DNA of 64,000 nucleotides, taken from assembly GCF_900182725.1 (NCBI RefSeq), contig NZ_FXTO01000011.1, forward strand, positions 34,311-98,310, in the 5' to 3' direction. The notes under the pieces are model-generated. The model saw only the letters and a list, made by a program, of their open reading frames with translations, had not been told where the DNA came from and ran no database searches. The stretch's first letter is position 1, and each line of letters opens with the position of its first letter. Origin of the DNA: Thalassovita litoralis (lineage in GTDB: Bacteria; Pseudomonadota; Alphaproteobacteria; Rhodobacterales; Rhodobacteraceae). This document shows positions 7,938 through 16,925 of the stretch, piece by piece. Position numbers and translations under genes: made by a program.

Positions 7938-10064
7938 TTAGCTGCGCGCTTCGCGCACCAGCCGCAGAATATCCCGCGCCGCTTCGGGGATGTTGGTGCC
8001 GGGGCCAAAGATCGCCTTTACACCCGCGCCTTTCAGGAAATCATAATCCTGCTGCGGGATCACACCGCCGCAGATCACGATGATGTCGCCCGCATCCTTG
8101 TCCTTCAGCGCCTGAATCAGTTGCGGTGCCAGCGTCTTATGCCCTGCCGCCTGCGAACTGATCCCAACCACATGCACGTCGTTGTCCACGGCGTCCTGTG
8201 CGGCCTCATCCGGGGTTTGGAACAGCGGGCCAACGTCCACGTCAAACCCAATATCTGCGAATGCGGTGGCAATCACCTTGGCCCCACGGTCGTGACCGTC
8301 CTGACCCATTTTCACCACCAGCATACGCGGGCGGCGGCCTTCTTCCTCGGCAAAGGCATCCACGTCCTTCTGGATCGCGGCAAAGCCTTCGTCACCTTCA
8401 TAGGCGGCACCATAGACACCAGCCAGCGTTTTCACTTCGGCGCGGTGACGGCCGAATTCTTTTTCCATTGCCATGCTGATTTCCCCAACAGATGCTCTGG
8501 CGCGGGCTGCTTCCACAGCGGCTTCCAGCAGGTTGCCCCCTTCTTTGGCGCGGCGGCTTAGTTCTGCCAGCGCGGCCTGACAGGCAGCTTCGTCCCGTTC
8601 GGCACGCATCTTTTCCAGACGCGCAATCTGGCTTTCGCGGACTTTCACGTTGTCCACGTCAAGAATGTCGATCGGGTCTTCCTTGTCCTTGCGGTACTTG
8701 TTCACGCCAACAATGACTTCCTGACCACGGTCGATCATCGCCTGACGCTTGGCCGCCGATTCCTCGATCCGCAGTTTCGGCATCCCGCTGGCAACGGCCT
8801 TGGTCATGCCGCCCATTTCCTCGACTTCCTGCATCAAGGCCCAGGCTTTTTCCGCCAGATCGGCGGTCAGTTTTTCAACGTAATACGACCCGGCCAGCGG
8901 ATCGACCACGTTGGTGACGCCGGTTTCTTCCTGAAGGATCAACTGCGTGTTCCGCGCGATACGGGCGCTGAAATCGGTCGGCAGTGCAATCGCTTCGTCC
9001 AGCGCGTTGGTGTGCAGCGACTGGGTGCCGCCCAGAACCGCGCTCATCGCTTCGTATGCCGTGCGGATCACGTTGTTATAGGGGTCTTGTTCCTGCAACG
9101 ACACGCCCGAGGTCTGACAGTGCGTCCGCAGCATCTTGGACCGCTCATCCTTGGCGCCGAATTCGGTCATCACGCGATGCCACAGCAGACGCGCCGCCCG
9201 CAGCTTGGCCGCTTCCATGAAGAAGTTCATGCCGATGGCAAAGAAGAACGACAGGCGACCGGCGAATTTATCGACGTTCATGCCCGCATCCATCGCCGCG
9301 CGCACATATTCGCGCCCGTCCGCCAGCGTATAGGCCAGTTCCTGCACCAGATTCGCGCCCGCTTCCTGCATGTGATAGCCGGAAATCGAGATCGAATTGA
9401 ACTTCGGCATCTCGTTCGAGGTATACTCGATAATGTCCGAAATGATCTTCATCGACGGTTCAGGCGGATAGATATAGGTGTTCCGCACCATGAACTCTTT
9501 CAGAATGTCATTCTGAATGGTCCCGGCCAGCACCGATTTGTCATGCCCCTGTTCTTCGCCCACAACGATGAAATTCGCCAGAATCGGGATCACAGCGCCG
9601 TTCATGGTCATCGACACGGAAACCTTGTCCAGCGGGATGCCGTCGAACAGGACTTTCATATCCTCAACGCTGTCAATCGCCACACCGGCCTTGCCCACGT
9701 CCCCCACTACGCGGGGGTGGTCGCTGTCATAACCCCGGTGCGTCGCCAGATCGAACGCCACCGAAACGCCCTGCTGACCGGCGGCCAGATTGCGGCGGTA
9801 GAACGCATTCGATTCCTCGGCGGTGCTGAAGCCCGCGTATTGGCGGATGGTCCACGGACGGCCCGCGTACATGGTGGCCTTCACGCCGCGCGTGAACGGG
9901 CCGAACCCCGGCAAGCTGCCCATATGCGGCAGGTCTTTGGTGTCTTCTTCGGTATAAAGCGGCTGAACCTCGATCCCTTCAAGGGTGTTCCAGGTCAGAT
10001 CATCCAGCGACCGCCCGCGAAGCTCTTTCTCCGCCAGCTTACGCCAATCGTCCTTTGTACTCAT
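7938..10064 (-). CDS. scpA: Methylmalonyl-CoA mutase
   Basis: This 708-residue adenosylcobalamin-dependent enzyme interconverts (R)-methylmalonyl-CoA and succinyl-CoA. The N-terminal TIM barrel shows [18 protein letters not shown] (near residue 69) and [16 protein letters not shown], both conserved in the catalytic subunit. The C-terminal cobalamin-binding domain has the base-off signature DGHDRGAKV (about residue 593) and [11 protein letters not shown]. Catalytic and B12-binding parts are on one chain, as in the homodimeric or large-subunit form. With pccA and pccB nearby it completes propionyl-CoA to succinyl-CoA conversion; the epimerase is not in this window. Confidence 0.96.
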   Translation of the reverse strand: MSTKDDWRKLAEKELRGRSLDDLTWNTLEGIEVQPLYTEEDTKDLPHMGSLPGFGPFTRGVKATMYAGRPWTIRQYAGFSTAEESNAFYRRNLAAGQQGVSVAFDLATHRGYDSDHPRVVGDVGKAGVAIDSVEDMKVLFDGIPLDKVSVSMTMNGAVIPILANFIVVGEEQGHDKSVLAGTIQNDILKEFMVRNTYIYPPEPSMKIISDIIEYTSNEMPKFNSISISGYHMQEAGANLVQELAYTLADGREYVRAAMDAGMNVDKFAGRLSFFFAIGMNFFMEAAKLRAARLLWHRVMTEFGAKDERSKMLRTHCQTSGVSLQEQDPYNNVIRTAYEAMSAVLGGTQSLHTNALDEAIALPTDFSARIARNTQLILQEETGVTNVVDPLAGSYYVEKLTADLAEKAWALMQEVEEMGGMTKAVASGMPKLRIEESAAKRQAMIDRGQEVIVGVNKYRKDKEDPIDILDVDNVKVRESQIARLEKMRAERDEAACQAALAELSRRAKEGGNLLEAAVEAARARASVGEISMAMEKEFGRHRAEVKTLAGVYGAAYEGDEGFAAIQKDVDAFAEEEGRRPRMLVVKMGQDGHDRGAKVIATAFADIGFDVDVGPLFQTPDEAAQDAVDNDVHVVGISSQAAGHKTLAPQLIQALKDKDAGDIIVICGGVIPQQDYDFLKGAGVKAIFGPGTNIPEAARDILRLVREARS

Positions 10065-10220
10065 GACTGTGTCCTTTTCTTGCTGCCGCCCGTGGGGGTG
10101 GCCTTATTGGATAAGATCAGATGCCCCGGATGCGGCAGATCGCGCTTTGCCCGGTGACTTCTGTGTTTCGCGGTCGCAATTTTCCCGGCGCTTCCTATAT
10201 TCATCCCGACAGGAGGCCCC

Positions 10221-10688
10221 ATGATCACGCGACTAATATTTGGAATCGCTTTGCTTTTCGCCGCGCCGGTGGCCCCGGTATCGGCGCAGACCGTGGGCGC
10301 ACCACCGTCCGATGCGGGGACGGAATTCGCGCCGCTGGACGGCACCAGCGCCACGTTAGAACAATTCCTGTGGACCGCCCGGCCCATCGTTGTCTTTGCC
10401 GACAGCCCCGCCGACCCGCGGTTCGTGGAACAGATGCGGTTCCTGTCCTCGGACGTTCCGGGCCTGCTGGCGCGGGATGTGGTGGTGCTGTTCGATACCG
10501 ATCCGAAATCCAGATCCGATCTGCGCCAAACCCTGCGCCCACGCGGGTTCATGCTGGTGCTGATCGACAAGGACGGGCAGGTGAAACTGCGCAAACCCGC
10601 GCCGTGGACCGTGCGGGAAATCACCCGGTCCATCGACAAATGGCCCACCCGGCAGCAGGAAATCCGCGAGGAACTGGGCAAGGAATGA
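10221..10688 (+). CDS. Exported DUF4174-like protein
   Basis: The 155-residue protein starts with a Sec signal peptide (MITRLIFGIALLFAAPVAPV, cleavage likely after SAQ). The mature part contains RPIVVFADSPADPRF and FMLVLIDKDGQVKLR, the thioredoxin-like strand pattern of DUF4174 proteins, but no CXXC redox pair is visible. AGGAGG sits five bases before the ATG. It is transcribed opposite to the mutase and pccA genes that flank it, so it is probably not part of the propionate unit. Function unknown; probably periplasmic. Confidence 0.8.
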   Translation: MITRLIFGIALLFAAPVAPVSAQTVGAPPSDAGTEFAPLDGTSATLEQFLWTARPIVVFADSPADPRFVEQMRFLSSDVPGLLARDVVVLFDTDPKSRSDLRQTLRPRGFMLVLIDKDGQVKLRKPAPWTVREITRSIDKWPTRQQEIREELGKE

Positions 10689-10769
10689 CCGCGCCAAACC
10701 TCAGGTGGCAGCGCCCCATGTCGGGGCGCCACCCGCCTGTTGCGGTATGGCGCGGCCCCAAGCATGCGC

Positions 10770-12818
10770 TTATTCGAACTCCATGATCACTTCGTCCACG
10801 GCCAGACTGTCGCCGGGGCCTGCGTTGATCTTGGTTACGATGGCCTTTTTCTCGGCGCGCAGGATGTTTTCCATCTTCATCGCCTCGATCGTGCAAAGGG
10901 CCTGCCCTTCCTGCACTTCCTGACCTTCTTCCACGTCGATCTTCACCACCAGCCCCGGCATCGGGCACAGCAGCAGCTTCGACGTATCCGGCGGCAGTTT
11001 TTCCGGCATCAGCTTGGCCAGTTCGGCCTGACGCGGGCTACGCACATGCACCTTCAGGTCCGCGCCACGGCTGCGGATACGGAACCCGCCCGAGATTTTG
11101 CCGACCTTCAGCACCAGACCATCATGGCCTGCGATTGCGATCTGGGCCAACTGGTCGCCCGGCGTCCAGTCGCTTGCCACGCGCAACGCCTGACCATCGT
11201 CAAAGGTCACTGTCGATCCATCATGATCGGCAGCAATCGTTACCGGGAAATCCTGCCCTTGCAGGCTGACCACCCAATCCGTGCCAACGCGGCGTTCATG
11301 GTTGTCCATCCGGCCCGACACGCGCGTGCGGCGGATTTCTGCGACGCGATGCATTGCAGCGGCCGAGGCTGCAATCTTGCGCAGCGTATCGGCAGGCAGT
11401 TCCACACCTTCGAAACCTTCGGGGTATTCTTCGGCAATGAAGGCGGTGGTCATGTCGCCGCTGATGAATTTCGGGTGATCCATCACAGCCGACAGGAACG
11501 GCAGGTTGTGGCCGATGCCTTCCACCTCGAAACCATCCAGCGCGTTGCGCATCGCTTCGATGGCTTCGGCGCGGGTGGGTGCCCAGGTACACAGCTTGGC
11601 GATCATCGGGTCGTAATACATGCTGATTTCGCCGCCTTCATAGACGCCGGTATCGTTGCGCACCGCATGATCGCCCGAAGGCGCCTGCCCCTGCCATTTG
11701 TCATTCACCAACAGCGGACCGGCGGCAATTTCTGCCGGGGGACGATAGCGGGTCAGACGGCCAATCGACGGCAGGAAGTTGCGATACGGGTCTTCCGCAT
11801 ACAGACGGTTTTCAATCGCCCAGCCGGTCAGTTTCACATCGTCCTGTGTGATGCTCAGCGGTTCACCATTGGCCACGCGGATCATCTGTTCCACCAGATC
11901 AATACCGGTGATCAGTTCCGTAACCGGGTGTTCCACTTGCAAGCGGGTGTTCATTTCCAGGAAGTAGAAATTCTTGGACCCGTCCACGATGAATTCCACG
12001 GTCCCGGCGCTGGCATAGCCCACGGCCTTGGCCAAGGCCACGGCCTGTTCGCCCATCGCCTTGCGGGTGGCTTCGTCCAGGAACGGGCTGGGCGCTTCTT
12101 CGACAACCTTTTGGTTGCGGCGCTGGATCGAACATTCGCGTTCGCCCAGATAGACGCCATTGCCGTGGCTATCGCACAGAACCTGAATTTCGATGTGGCG
12201 CGGCTGGGTCACGAATTTTTCGATGAAAATCCGGTCATCGCCAAAGCTGTTAGCCGCTTCGTTCTTGGACGACTGGAACCCTTCGCGGGCTTCGGTGTCG
12301 TTCCACGCGATCCGCATCCCTTTGCCGCCGCCGCCCGCGGACGCCTTGATCATCACCGGGTAGCCGACTTCATTGGAAATCTTCACCGCTTCTTCTGCGT
12401 CTTCGATCAGGCCCATATAGCCCGGAACGGTCGAAACACCGGCTTCTTGTGCGATTTTCTTACTGGTGATCTTGTCGCCCATCGCTTCGATCGCGCCAAC
12501 GGGGGGGCCAACGAAAGCCACGCCTTCGGCGGCCAGCGCCTCGGCGAATTTGCTGTTTTCCGACAGGAACCCATAACCGGGGTGAACCGCCTGCGCGCCG
12601 GATTGGCGAATGGCATCCATCACCTTGTCAATGACGATATAGGACTGGTTCGCAGGCGGCGGGCCGATATGAACCGCTTCGTCGGCCATCTGCACATGCA
12701 GCGCGTGCTTGTCTGCGTCCGAATAGATGGCAACCGTCTGGATTCCCATCTTCCGGGCGGTCTTGATCACCCGGCAGGCGATTTCGCCCCGGTTCGCAAT
12801 CAGGATCTTATTGAACAT
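10770..12818 (-). CDS. pccA: Propionyl-CoA carboxylase alpha subunit (biotin carboxylase / BCCP)
   Basis: This 682-residue subunit carboxylates its own biotin with ATP and bicarbonate and delivers the carboxyl to PccB. The order is biotin carboxylase N-terminal domain (MFNKILIANRGEIACRVIK), ATP-grasp with the glycine-rich loop KASAGGGGKGMR near 160, biotin carboxylase C-terminal domain, a linking region, and a C-terminal biotinyl domain with the lysine acceptor motif EAMKMEN about 30 residues from the end. The start at 12818 matches the family; a longer in-frame start upstream adds only unrelated residues. It is separated from pccB by a group of small genes but on the same strand. Confidence 0.96.
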   Translation of the reverse strand: MFNKILIANRGEIACRVIKTARKMGIQTVAIYSDADKHALHVQMADEAVHIGPPPANQSYIVIDKVMDAIRQSGAQAVHPGYGFLSENSKFAEALAAEGVAFVGPPVGAIEAMGDKITSKKIAQEAGVSTVPGYMGLIEDAEEAVKISNEVGYPVMIKASAGGGGKGMRIAWNDTEAREGFQSSKNEAANSFGDDRIFIEKFVTQPRHIEIQVLCDSHGNGVYLGERECSIQRRNQKVVEEAPSPFLDEATRKAMGEQAVALAKAVGYASAGTVEFIVDGSKNFYFLEMNTRLQVEHPVTELITGIDLVEQMIRVANGEPLSITQDDVKLTGWAIENRLYAEDPYRNFLPSIGRLTRYRPPAEIAAGPLLVNDKWQGQAPSGDHAVRNDTGVYEGGEISMYYDPMIAKLCTWAPTRAEAIEAMRNALDGFEVEGIGHNLPFLSAVMDHPKFISGDMTTAFIAEEYPEGFEGVELPADTLRKIAASAAAMHRVAEIRRTRVSGRMDNHERRVGTDWVVSLQGQDFPVTIAADHDGSTVTFDDGQALRVASDWTPGDQLAQIAIAGHDGLVLKVGKISGGFRIRSRGADLKVHVRSPRQAELAKLMPEKLPPDTSKLLLCPMPGLVVKIDVEEGQEVQEGQALCTIEAMKMENILRAEKKAIVTKINAGPGDSLAVDEVIMEFE

Positions 12819-12870
12819 TTCTCGTCCCTTCCGGTCTTGGCTGAAGGCCCGTGCCCCCAGCAATGGCAAT

Positions 12871-12906
12871 AAAAAACCCACCCCGACCAAAGGCCGCGAT
12901 GGGTTT
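12871..12906 (-). terminator. Intrinsic terminator of the small lipoprotein gene
   Basis: Read on the minus strand, AAACCCA (12906-12900) pairs with TGGGTTT (12880-12874), with an inner stem CGGCC/GGTCG around a TTT loop, ending in a T-run. It lies 38 bases after the lipoprotein stop and before pccA, so pccA probably has its own start site. Confidence 0.75.
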
Positions 12907-12943
12907 CCGATTCAGATCTGGCCCACAGGCCAGCACGCCCCGC

Positions 12944-13150
12944 TTAGTTGCAGCGGGACGGATATTGGTTGCAATAGGCGACGTTGGCCGCAGCCCCGAC
13001 AAGCGCGGCTGTGCCGACGCTGCCATTGGTGACGGCTGCACCAGCCGCACCGGCGCCAGCGCCCAGAAGCGCCTGTTCGCCAAACGTGTCGCCGCAGGCC
13101 GCAAGGCCCGCACAGGCCGCAAGGCCCATAATCCATTTCCGCGTGTGCAT
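12944..13150 (-). CDS. Small glycine-rich lipoprotein
   Basis: The 68-residue product has a basic start (MHTRKW), a hydrophobic core and a lipobox LAAC-G with the modified cysteine near residue 19. The mature part is about 50 residues, rich in Ala and Gly (LLGAGAGAAGAAVTNGSVG), and ends in a two-cysteine segment, CNQYPSRCN. Such glycine-zipper-like lipoproteins usually sit in the outer or inner membrane; no specific job is known. It lies between pccA and another unknown gene on the same strand. Confidence 0.75.
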   Translation of the reverse strand: MHTRKWIMGLAACAGLAACGDTFGEQALLGAGAGAAGAAVTNGSVGTAALVGAAANVAYCNQYPSRCN

Positions 13151-13502
13151 TGTTCCGGTCCTCTCTGCTCAGGATATCTTGCAGACAGAACATTTGGCAC
13201 GATTTTCGGTTCCCGCAAGAGCGGCTCACCCTTGCGTGAACTTTCGGCAAACCCTTGCTTATAAAGGGTATTTTCTGGATTTTCAGGCAAAAAGAAGGGC
13301 AGCGGGCCTATCTGGAAGCCACGCCGCCCAAAAGGGGAAGGGTAACGGTAAAGACAAATCGTCCCGGCCCGCTCATCTCGGGCCGCCACTACATTTACCA
13401 CGCTGCCGCAGTTGCCCGCGCCTGCCAAGCACGCAATCACAGGGCGGCCGTTTTGGGCCGCTTCCCGCTCAAATTGCTGTCCGCTTAGCAGAAACATGCC
13501 GA
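13151..13502 (-). other. 352-base non-coding stretch in the pcc cluster
   Basis: No convincing gene is seen. A perfect 7-bp hairpin, CGGCCCG (13365-13371) with CGGGCCG (13379-13385), lies about 120 bases past the end of the 13503-13901 gene and may mark its mRNA end. The right side of the hairpin is G/C rich, while 13255-13280 is A/T rich (CCCTTTATAAGC read on the minus strand) and is the likeliest place for the lipoprotein gene promoter. Confidence 0.4.
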
Positions 13503-13901
13503 TCACCAATCCTCGTCTTCGTCTTCTTCGTCATCGAAGTCGTCAAAAGCATCGCCGCCGGTAAAGGCCTCGGGGAACGACGCGCGTGCGACGGCTTCGT
13601 CAATGACCAGCAGCGTGTCATAGCTTTTCGGATCGAAATCTTCTTCGACGGCCTTCACCTCGCGCCCAAGCAACCAGCTAAGCCGCCCGGCATCCAGATT
13701 GCCCCGCTCGAACGGTTCATCCCCGAAATGTTCCCAAAGCGCGGTCATAAAGGCCAGATCGGCGCGACGATCCACGGCCTTGCGGTCGCGATAGCGTTCC
13801 AGGCGCTTCAACGGGGTAACGCCCTTGGGATTGGCGCGACGAATGGTGAATTGAAAATCGGTGCCGGGCATACGGCCCGGAAATCCGCGGTGCTTCAGCA
13901 T
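13503..13901 (-). CDS. Uncharacterised protein of the pcc cluster
   Basis: This 132-residue protein has a basic N-terminal half (FTIRRANPKGVTPLKRLERYRDRK), a helical middle (ADLAFMTALWEHFGDEPF) and a very acidic C terminus (FDDFDDEEDEDEDW). There is no signal peptide or membrane segment. GGAG stands seven bases before the ATG, supporting this start. I do not recognise a domain. Its position among small genes between pccA and pccB, on the same strand, suggests co-expression with the carboxylase, but nothing ties it to the reaction. Confidence 0.7.
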   Translation of the reverse strand: MLKHRGFPGRMPGTDFQFTIRRANPKGVTPLKRLERYRDRKAVDRRADLAFMTALWEHFGDEPFERGNLDAGRLSWLLGREVKAVEEDFDPKSYDTLLVIDEAVARASFPEAFTGGDAFDDFDDEEDEDEDW

Positions 13902-13979
13902 GGGCGTTCTCCATGACCAGCATCGCGGCGGGTCAGATCGGGCGACACCGCCCGATCTGCCTGCGTAAAGGGCTGGCCC

Positions 13980-14120
13980 TTACTTGTATTTCCCGGTGTA
14001 AACCGGCTCTTGGCTGATCGGCTCAGGCTCGACCACCACAAATTCTTCTTGCGGTGCGGCGCACGCGGCCAAGTAGGCAACGCTGCACAGCGACAGCACG
14101 ACTTTGAAGACGTTCGACAT
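13980..14120 (-). CDS. 46-residue lipoprotein
   Basis: A short frame encodes a basic-hydrophobic leader (MSNVFKVVLSLCSVAYLAAC) with lipobox LAAC and the cysteine at residue 20, followed by a 26-residue mature tail rich in Glu, Val and Pro (EFVVVEPEPISQEPV) ending in YTGKYK. AGGAGA lies six bases before the ATG. It is too short for most gene finders, but the lipobox and ribosome site make it convincing. The mature peptide is probably an acidic, extended lipid-anchored tail; role unknown. Confidence 0.7.
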   Translation of the reverse strand: MSNVFKVVLSLCSVAYLAACAAPQEEFVVVEPEPISQEPVYTGKYK

Positions 14121-14334
14121 CTGCTTCTCCTGTTATCTGTTACTTGTAAACCGGGGGGATTTTCCCCCGACTGCCTCATGAACGAGAATTGGGCAGCGCT
14201 TACGCCACCCACAGGAATCATAACCGAACTGACACTCGAAAGATATTGGCACCCGCCAAGGTTGGCAGGCTGTGACTCGAAAGCCTCAAAACCACAGAAA
14301 CATGAAGAACGTGCCGCAACATCTTGTGGGTGCA

Positions 14335-14742
14335 TTAAAACCCCTCCCAGATGCAGAGCCCGTTTTCAATGCGATAAGCCTCGAAAAACTGGATGATGTC
14401 AGCGTCAGCAACGCCGAACGCGACAGGCTGGGACGCCAGCGAAATAACCACCTGATCCACCGCCTGCCCTGCCTGTGACAACCGGGGCAGCGCCACCTGC
14501 GCACACAGGGACGGCAAATCCTGCTCGACCTTGGCAAAGCTCACACCTTCGGCAAGCGCCGGGGCGACAAACCGGAACCGCGCCCACAGCGCCCCATCGG
14601 GCTGTGGCTCTACGAAATATTCCTGTAACTGAATCGACAGACCAGAGGGCACGGCGGGAGCCTCCTCTTGCCCCGCTGCCGTGGCCACGCTTGCCAACAG
14701 GCACCCCTGAAGCGCGGCGAATGTCCGAGTCGCCTTATTCAT
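14335..14742 (-). CDS. Exported DUF6497-like protein
   Basis: The 135-residue product begins MNKATRTFAALQGCLLASV with probable signal cleavage after TAAG near residue 24. The mature region contains LSIQLQEYFVEPQPDGALWARFRFVAP and ends with a cysteine-containing CIWEGF. I recall DUF6497 as the family name for such Rhodobacterales proteins, sometimes wrongly labelled acetolactate synthase; no such enzyme domain is visible. The start at 14742 was chosen for the signal peptide. It overlaps the upstream 14735-15088 gene by eight bases, so the two are translationally coupled. Confidence 0.72.
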   Translation of the reverse strand: MNKATRTFAALQGCLLASVATAAGQEEAPAVPSGLSIQLQEYFVEPQPDGALWARFRFVAPALAEGVSFAKVEQDLPSLCAQVALPRLSQAGQAVDQVVISLASQPVAFGVADADIIQFFEAYRIENGLCIWEGF

Positions 14743-15088
14743 AGCAAACCCTGCGACCATACGCCACCCACCGGGAACGATTCTTTCCATCCGTTAGCAT
14801 TTCGCGCAACTTTGCTTCACATTCAGCTTTTGGAAAGGGTTTTCGCGCAACCTGCCCCCCGGCAATTACGCGCAGCCCTTGCCCCACCTCTTCGACCCGT
14901 ACAACCGGGGAAAAGCCGGGTAAGCGCTGCAAAAGACGCCACATGTCTTGGCGCACCTGCACGGCCAATCGCTGTTTACCGCATCGCGGCAACACCGCTT
15001 CGACCGACAGATCGAACCGCACCGGCAGGCGGCGCGCCAGCGTCAGCGCTCCGTCTTCCCGCAGGATATGCCACTCGGTCCGGCTCAT
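14735..15088 (-). CDS. Uncharacterised protein of the pcc cluster
   Basis: This 117-residue protein starts MSRTEWHILREDGALTLARR and contains beta-rich segments (RFDLSVEAVLPRCGKQRLAVQVRQD) and a basic end (WVAYGRRVCYE). No signal peptide, membrane span or recognised domain is seen. It follows pccB on the same strand after 113 bases that hold a dispersed repeat with hairpin, and its end overlaps the exported DUF6497-like gene. Function unknown; the coupling suggests that the two act in the same process. Confidence 0.7.
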   Translation of the reverse strand: MSRTEWHILREDGALTLARRLPVRFDLSVEAVLPRCGKQRLAVQVRQDMWRLLQRLPGFSPVVRVEEVGQGLRVIAGGQVARKPFPKAECEAKLREMLTDGKNRSRWVAYGRRVCYE

Positions 15089-15131
15089 GCTCCGCCCATT
15101 CCATACCGATCACACAAGGCGACCGGCCTTT

Positions 15132-15178
15132 CATCTTGCGTTAAATACGTCCGGGCTGTGGGGGCCATCAGCCCCCAC
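15132..15178 (+). repeat. Dispersed element copy 3: CATCTTGC motif plus hairpin
   Basis: CATCTTGCGTTAAATACGTCC (15132-15152) is followed by a perfect 8-bp hairpin, GTGGGGGC (15158-15165) with GCCCCCAC (15171-15178), loop CATCA. Order and spacing match the copy at 7881-7934. It lies between pccB and the next gene, both on the minus strand, so the pccB transcript carries its complement and would form a strong hairpin 24 bases after the pccB stop. Confidence 0.6.
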
Positions 15179-15201
15179 GTTTCCCGGCTGACACACCCAC
15201 C

Positions 15202-16734
15202 TTACAGCGGGATATTGTCGTGCTTTTTCCACGGGTTCGTCAGCTTCTTGTTGCGCAAGCTGGCAAAGGCCCGGCTGACCCGGCGGCGGGTCGAATGCGG
15301 CATGATCACCTCGTCGATGAAACCACGCTCGGCCGCTTTGAACGGGTTGGCAAAGTTCTTTTCGTATTCTGCCGTATGCGCCGCGATTTTCTCAGCGTCG
15401 CCCAGATCAACACGGTGGATAATCTCGGTCGCGCCTTTCGCGCCCATCACCGCGATTTCCGCAGTCGGCCACGCGTAGTTGAAATCGCCACGCAGGTGCT
15501 TGGATGCCATCACGTCATAGGCGCCGCCGTATGCCTTGCGGGTGATCACGGTAACTTTTGGCACCGTGGCTTCGCCATAGGCAAACAGCAGCTTCGCGCC
15601 GTGCTTGATAACGCCGCCGTATTCCTGCGACGTCCCCGGCAGGAAGCCCGGCACATCCACCAGCGTCAGGATCGGAATTTCAAACGCATCGCAGAAGCGG
15701 ACGAAACGGGCGGCTTTGCGGCTGCTGTCAATATCCAGACATCCCGCCAGAACCATCGGCTGATTTGCCACCACACCCACGCTCTGTCCTTCCAGACGGA
15801 TAAAGCCCGTGATGATGTTTTTCGCGTAATCTTCCTGAATTTCGTAGAAATCCGCCTCGTCCGCGATTTTCAGGATCAGCTCCTTCATATCATACGGGGT
15901 GTTGGCGTTTTCCGGCACCAGCGTATCCAGCGAGGCCTCGACCCGACCGGGTTCATCAAAGAACGGACGCACGGGCGGTTTTTCGCGGTTGTTCAGCGGC
16001 AGGAAATCGACCAGGCGGCGCACTTCGGCCAATGCCTCGACATCGTTTTCAAACGCGCCATCCGCAACCGACGATTTCTTGGTATGGGTGCTGGCCCCGC
16101 CCAGTTCTTCGGCGGTCACAACCTCGTTCGTCACGGTTTTCACCACGTCAGGGCCGGTCACGAACATGTAGGAGCTGTCTTTGACCATAAAGATGAAGTC
16201 GGTCATCGCGGGCGAATACACGGCCCCACCAGCGCACGGCCCCATGATCACCGAAATCTGCGGCACCACGCCCGAGGCCATGATGTTGCGCTGGAACACT
16301 TCGGCATAGCCCGCCAGCGATGCCACGCCTTCCTGAATCCGCGCCCCGCCAGAATCGTTCAACCCGATCACAGGCGCACCGTTCTGCATTGCCATGTCCA
16401 TGATCTTGCAAATCTTCTGGGCGTGGGTTTCCGACAGCGAGCCACCGAACACGGTGAAATCCTGACTGAACACATACACCATGCGGCCATTGATCGTACC
16501 CCAGCCGGTGATAACACCATCGCCCGCAGGTTTTTGTTTTTCCATGCCAAAATCGGTACAGCGGTGCGACACGAACATGTCGAACTCTTCAAAGCTGTCT
16601 TCGTCCAGCAGCAGTTCGATACGTTCACGCGCAGTCAGCTTGCCCTTGGCGTGCTGGCTGTCGATGCGCTTTTGCCCCCCGCCCAGACGGGCATCGGCGC
16701 GGCGGTCTTCCAGTTCCTGGAGGATATCTTTCAT
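15202..16734 (-). CDS. pccB: Propionyl-CoA carboxylase beta subunit (carboxyltransferase)
   Basis: This 510-residue subunit transfers the carboxyl from biotin on PccA to propionyl-CoA, giving (S)-methylmalonyl-CoA. It has the paired carboxyltransferase crotonase-like halves. Visible signatures are [13 protein letters not shown] and [17 protein letters not shown] (N half, acyl-CoA side) and [20 protein letters not shown] with [11 protein letters not shown] (C half, biotin side). The start at 16734 is the standard family start; the longer in-frame start upstream would include the A/T-rich operator region. PccR-type boxes lie 70-120 bases upstream. Confidence 0.96.
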   Translation of the reverse strand: MKDILQELEDRRADARLGGGQKRIDSQHAKGKLTARERIELLLDEDSFEEFDMFVSHRCTDFGMEKQKPAGDGVITGWGTINGRMVYVFSQDFTVFGGSLSETHAQKICKIMDMAMQNGAPVIGLNDSGGARIQEGVASLAGYAEVFQRNIMASGVVPQISVIMGPCAGGAVYSPAMTDFIFMVKDSSYMFVTGPDVVKTVTNEVVTAEELGGASTHTKKSSVADGAFENDVEALAEVRRLVDFLPLNNREKPPVRPFFDEPGRVEASLDTLVPENANTPYDMKELILKIADEADFYEIQEDYAKNIITGFIRLEGQSVGVVANQPMVLAGCLDIDSSRKAARFVRFCDAFEIPILTLVDVPGFLPGTSQEYGGVIKHGAKLLFAYGEATVPKVTVITRKAYGGAYDVMASKHLRGDFNYAWPTAEIAVMGAKGATEIIHRVDLGDAEKIAAHTAEYEKNFANPFKAAERGFIDEVIMPHSTRRRVSRAFASLRNKKLTNPWKKHDNIPL

Positions 16735-16797
16735 AACGGTCCCCTTCTGAATTGATACGGGTATAAGGCCACCTCTGGCAGTCGCAAAGATGTTTTC

Positions 16798-16852
16798 GGC
16801 AAATTTGCAAAAATTTGGCAAGCAAATAAAAGCGAAACGCAAACATGCAAAT
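16798..16852. promoter_or_regulatory. Probable PccR operator upstream of pccB
   Basis: The pccB/MFS intergenic region contains a perfect TTTGCAAA (16804-16811) inside the palindrome GCAAATTTGC (16799-16808). A degenerate copy TTTGGCAA (16814-16821) follows, and another partial box CATGCAAA lies at 16844-16851. The published motif for PccR of Rhodobacter sphaeroides is, as I recall, two TTTGCAAA boxes a few bases apart. The A/T-rich context and the pccR gene 1.3 kb away support this as the activator site for pccB. Confidence 0.75.
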
Positions 16853-16925
16853 TTCCGTTACGTCAGCAAGCAATTTCCAGTGCCCCGAGTGGACAACCTG
16901 ACGCACCCGTCCTATTCATTCGCAC

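Noticed and set aside
9012..10157. 381-residue plus-strand frame opposite the methylmalonyl-CoA mutase gene
   Set aside because: Antisense shadow of a secure gene; low-complexity composition and no ribosome site.
10740..12872. 710-residue open frame on the plus strand opposite pccA
   Set aside because: It lies antisense to an unmistakable biotin carboxylase gene, has no domain, and is His/Arg/Phe-rich in the manner of a GC-driven shadow frame.
12808..13509. Minus-strand frame of 233 residues spanning the small lipoprotein region
   Set aside because: It overlaps a lipoprotein with a good lipobox, contains a terminator, and shows no domain.
15220..16755. 511-residue plus-strand frame opposite pccB
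   Set aside because: Antisense shadow; it also covers the operator region and has no recognisable motifs.
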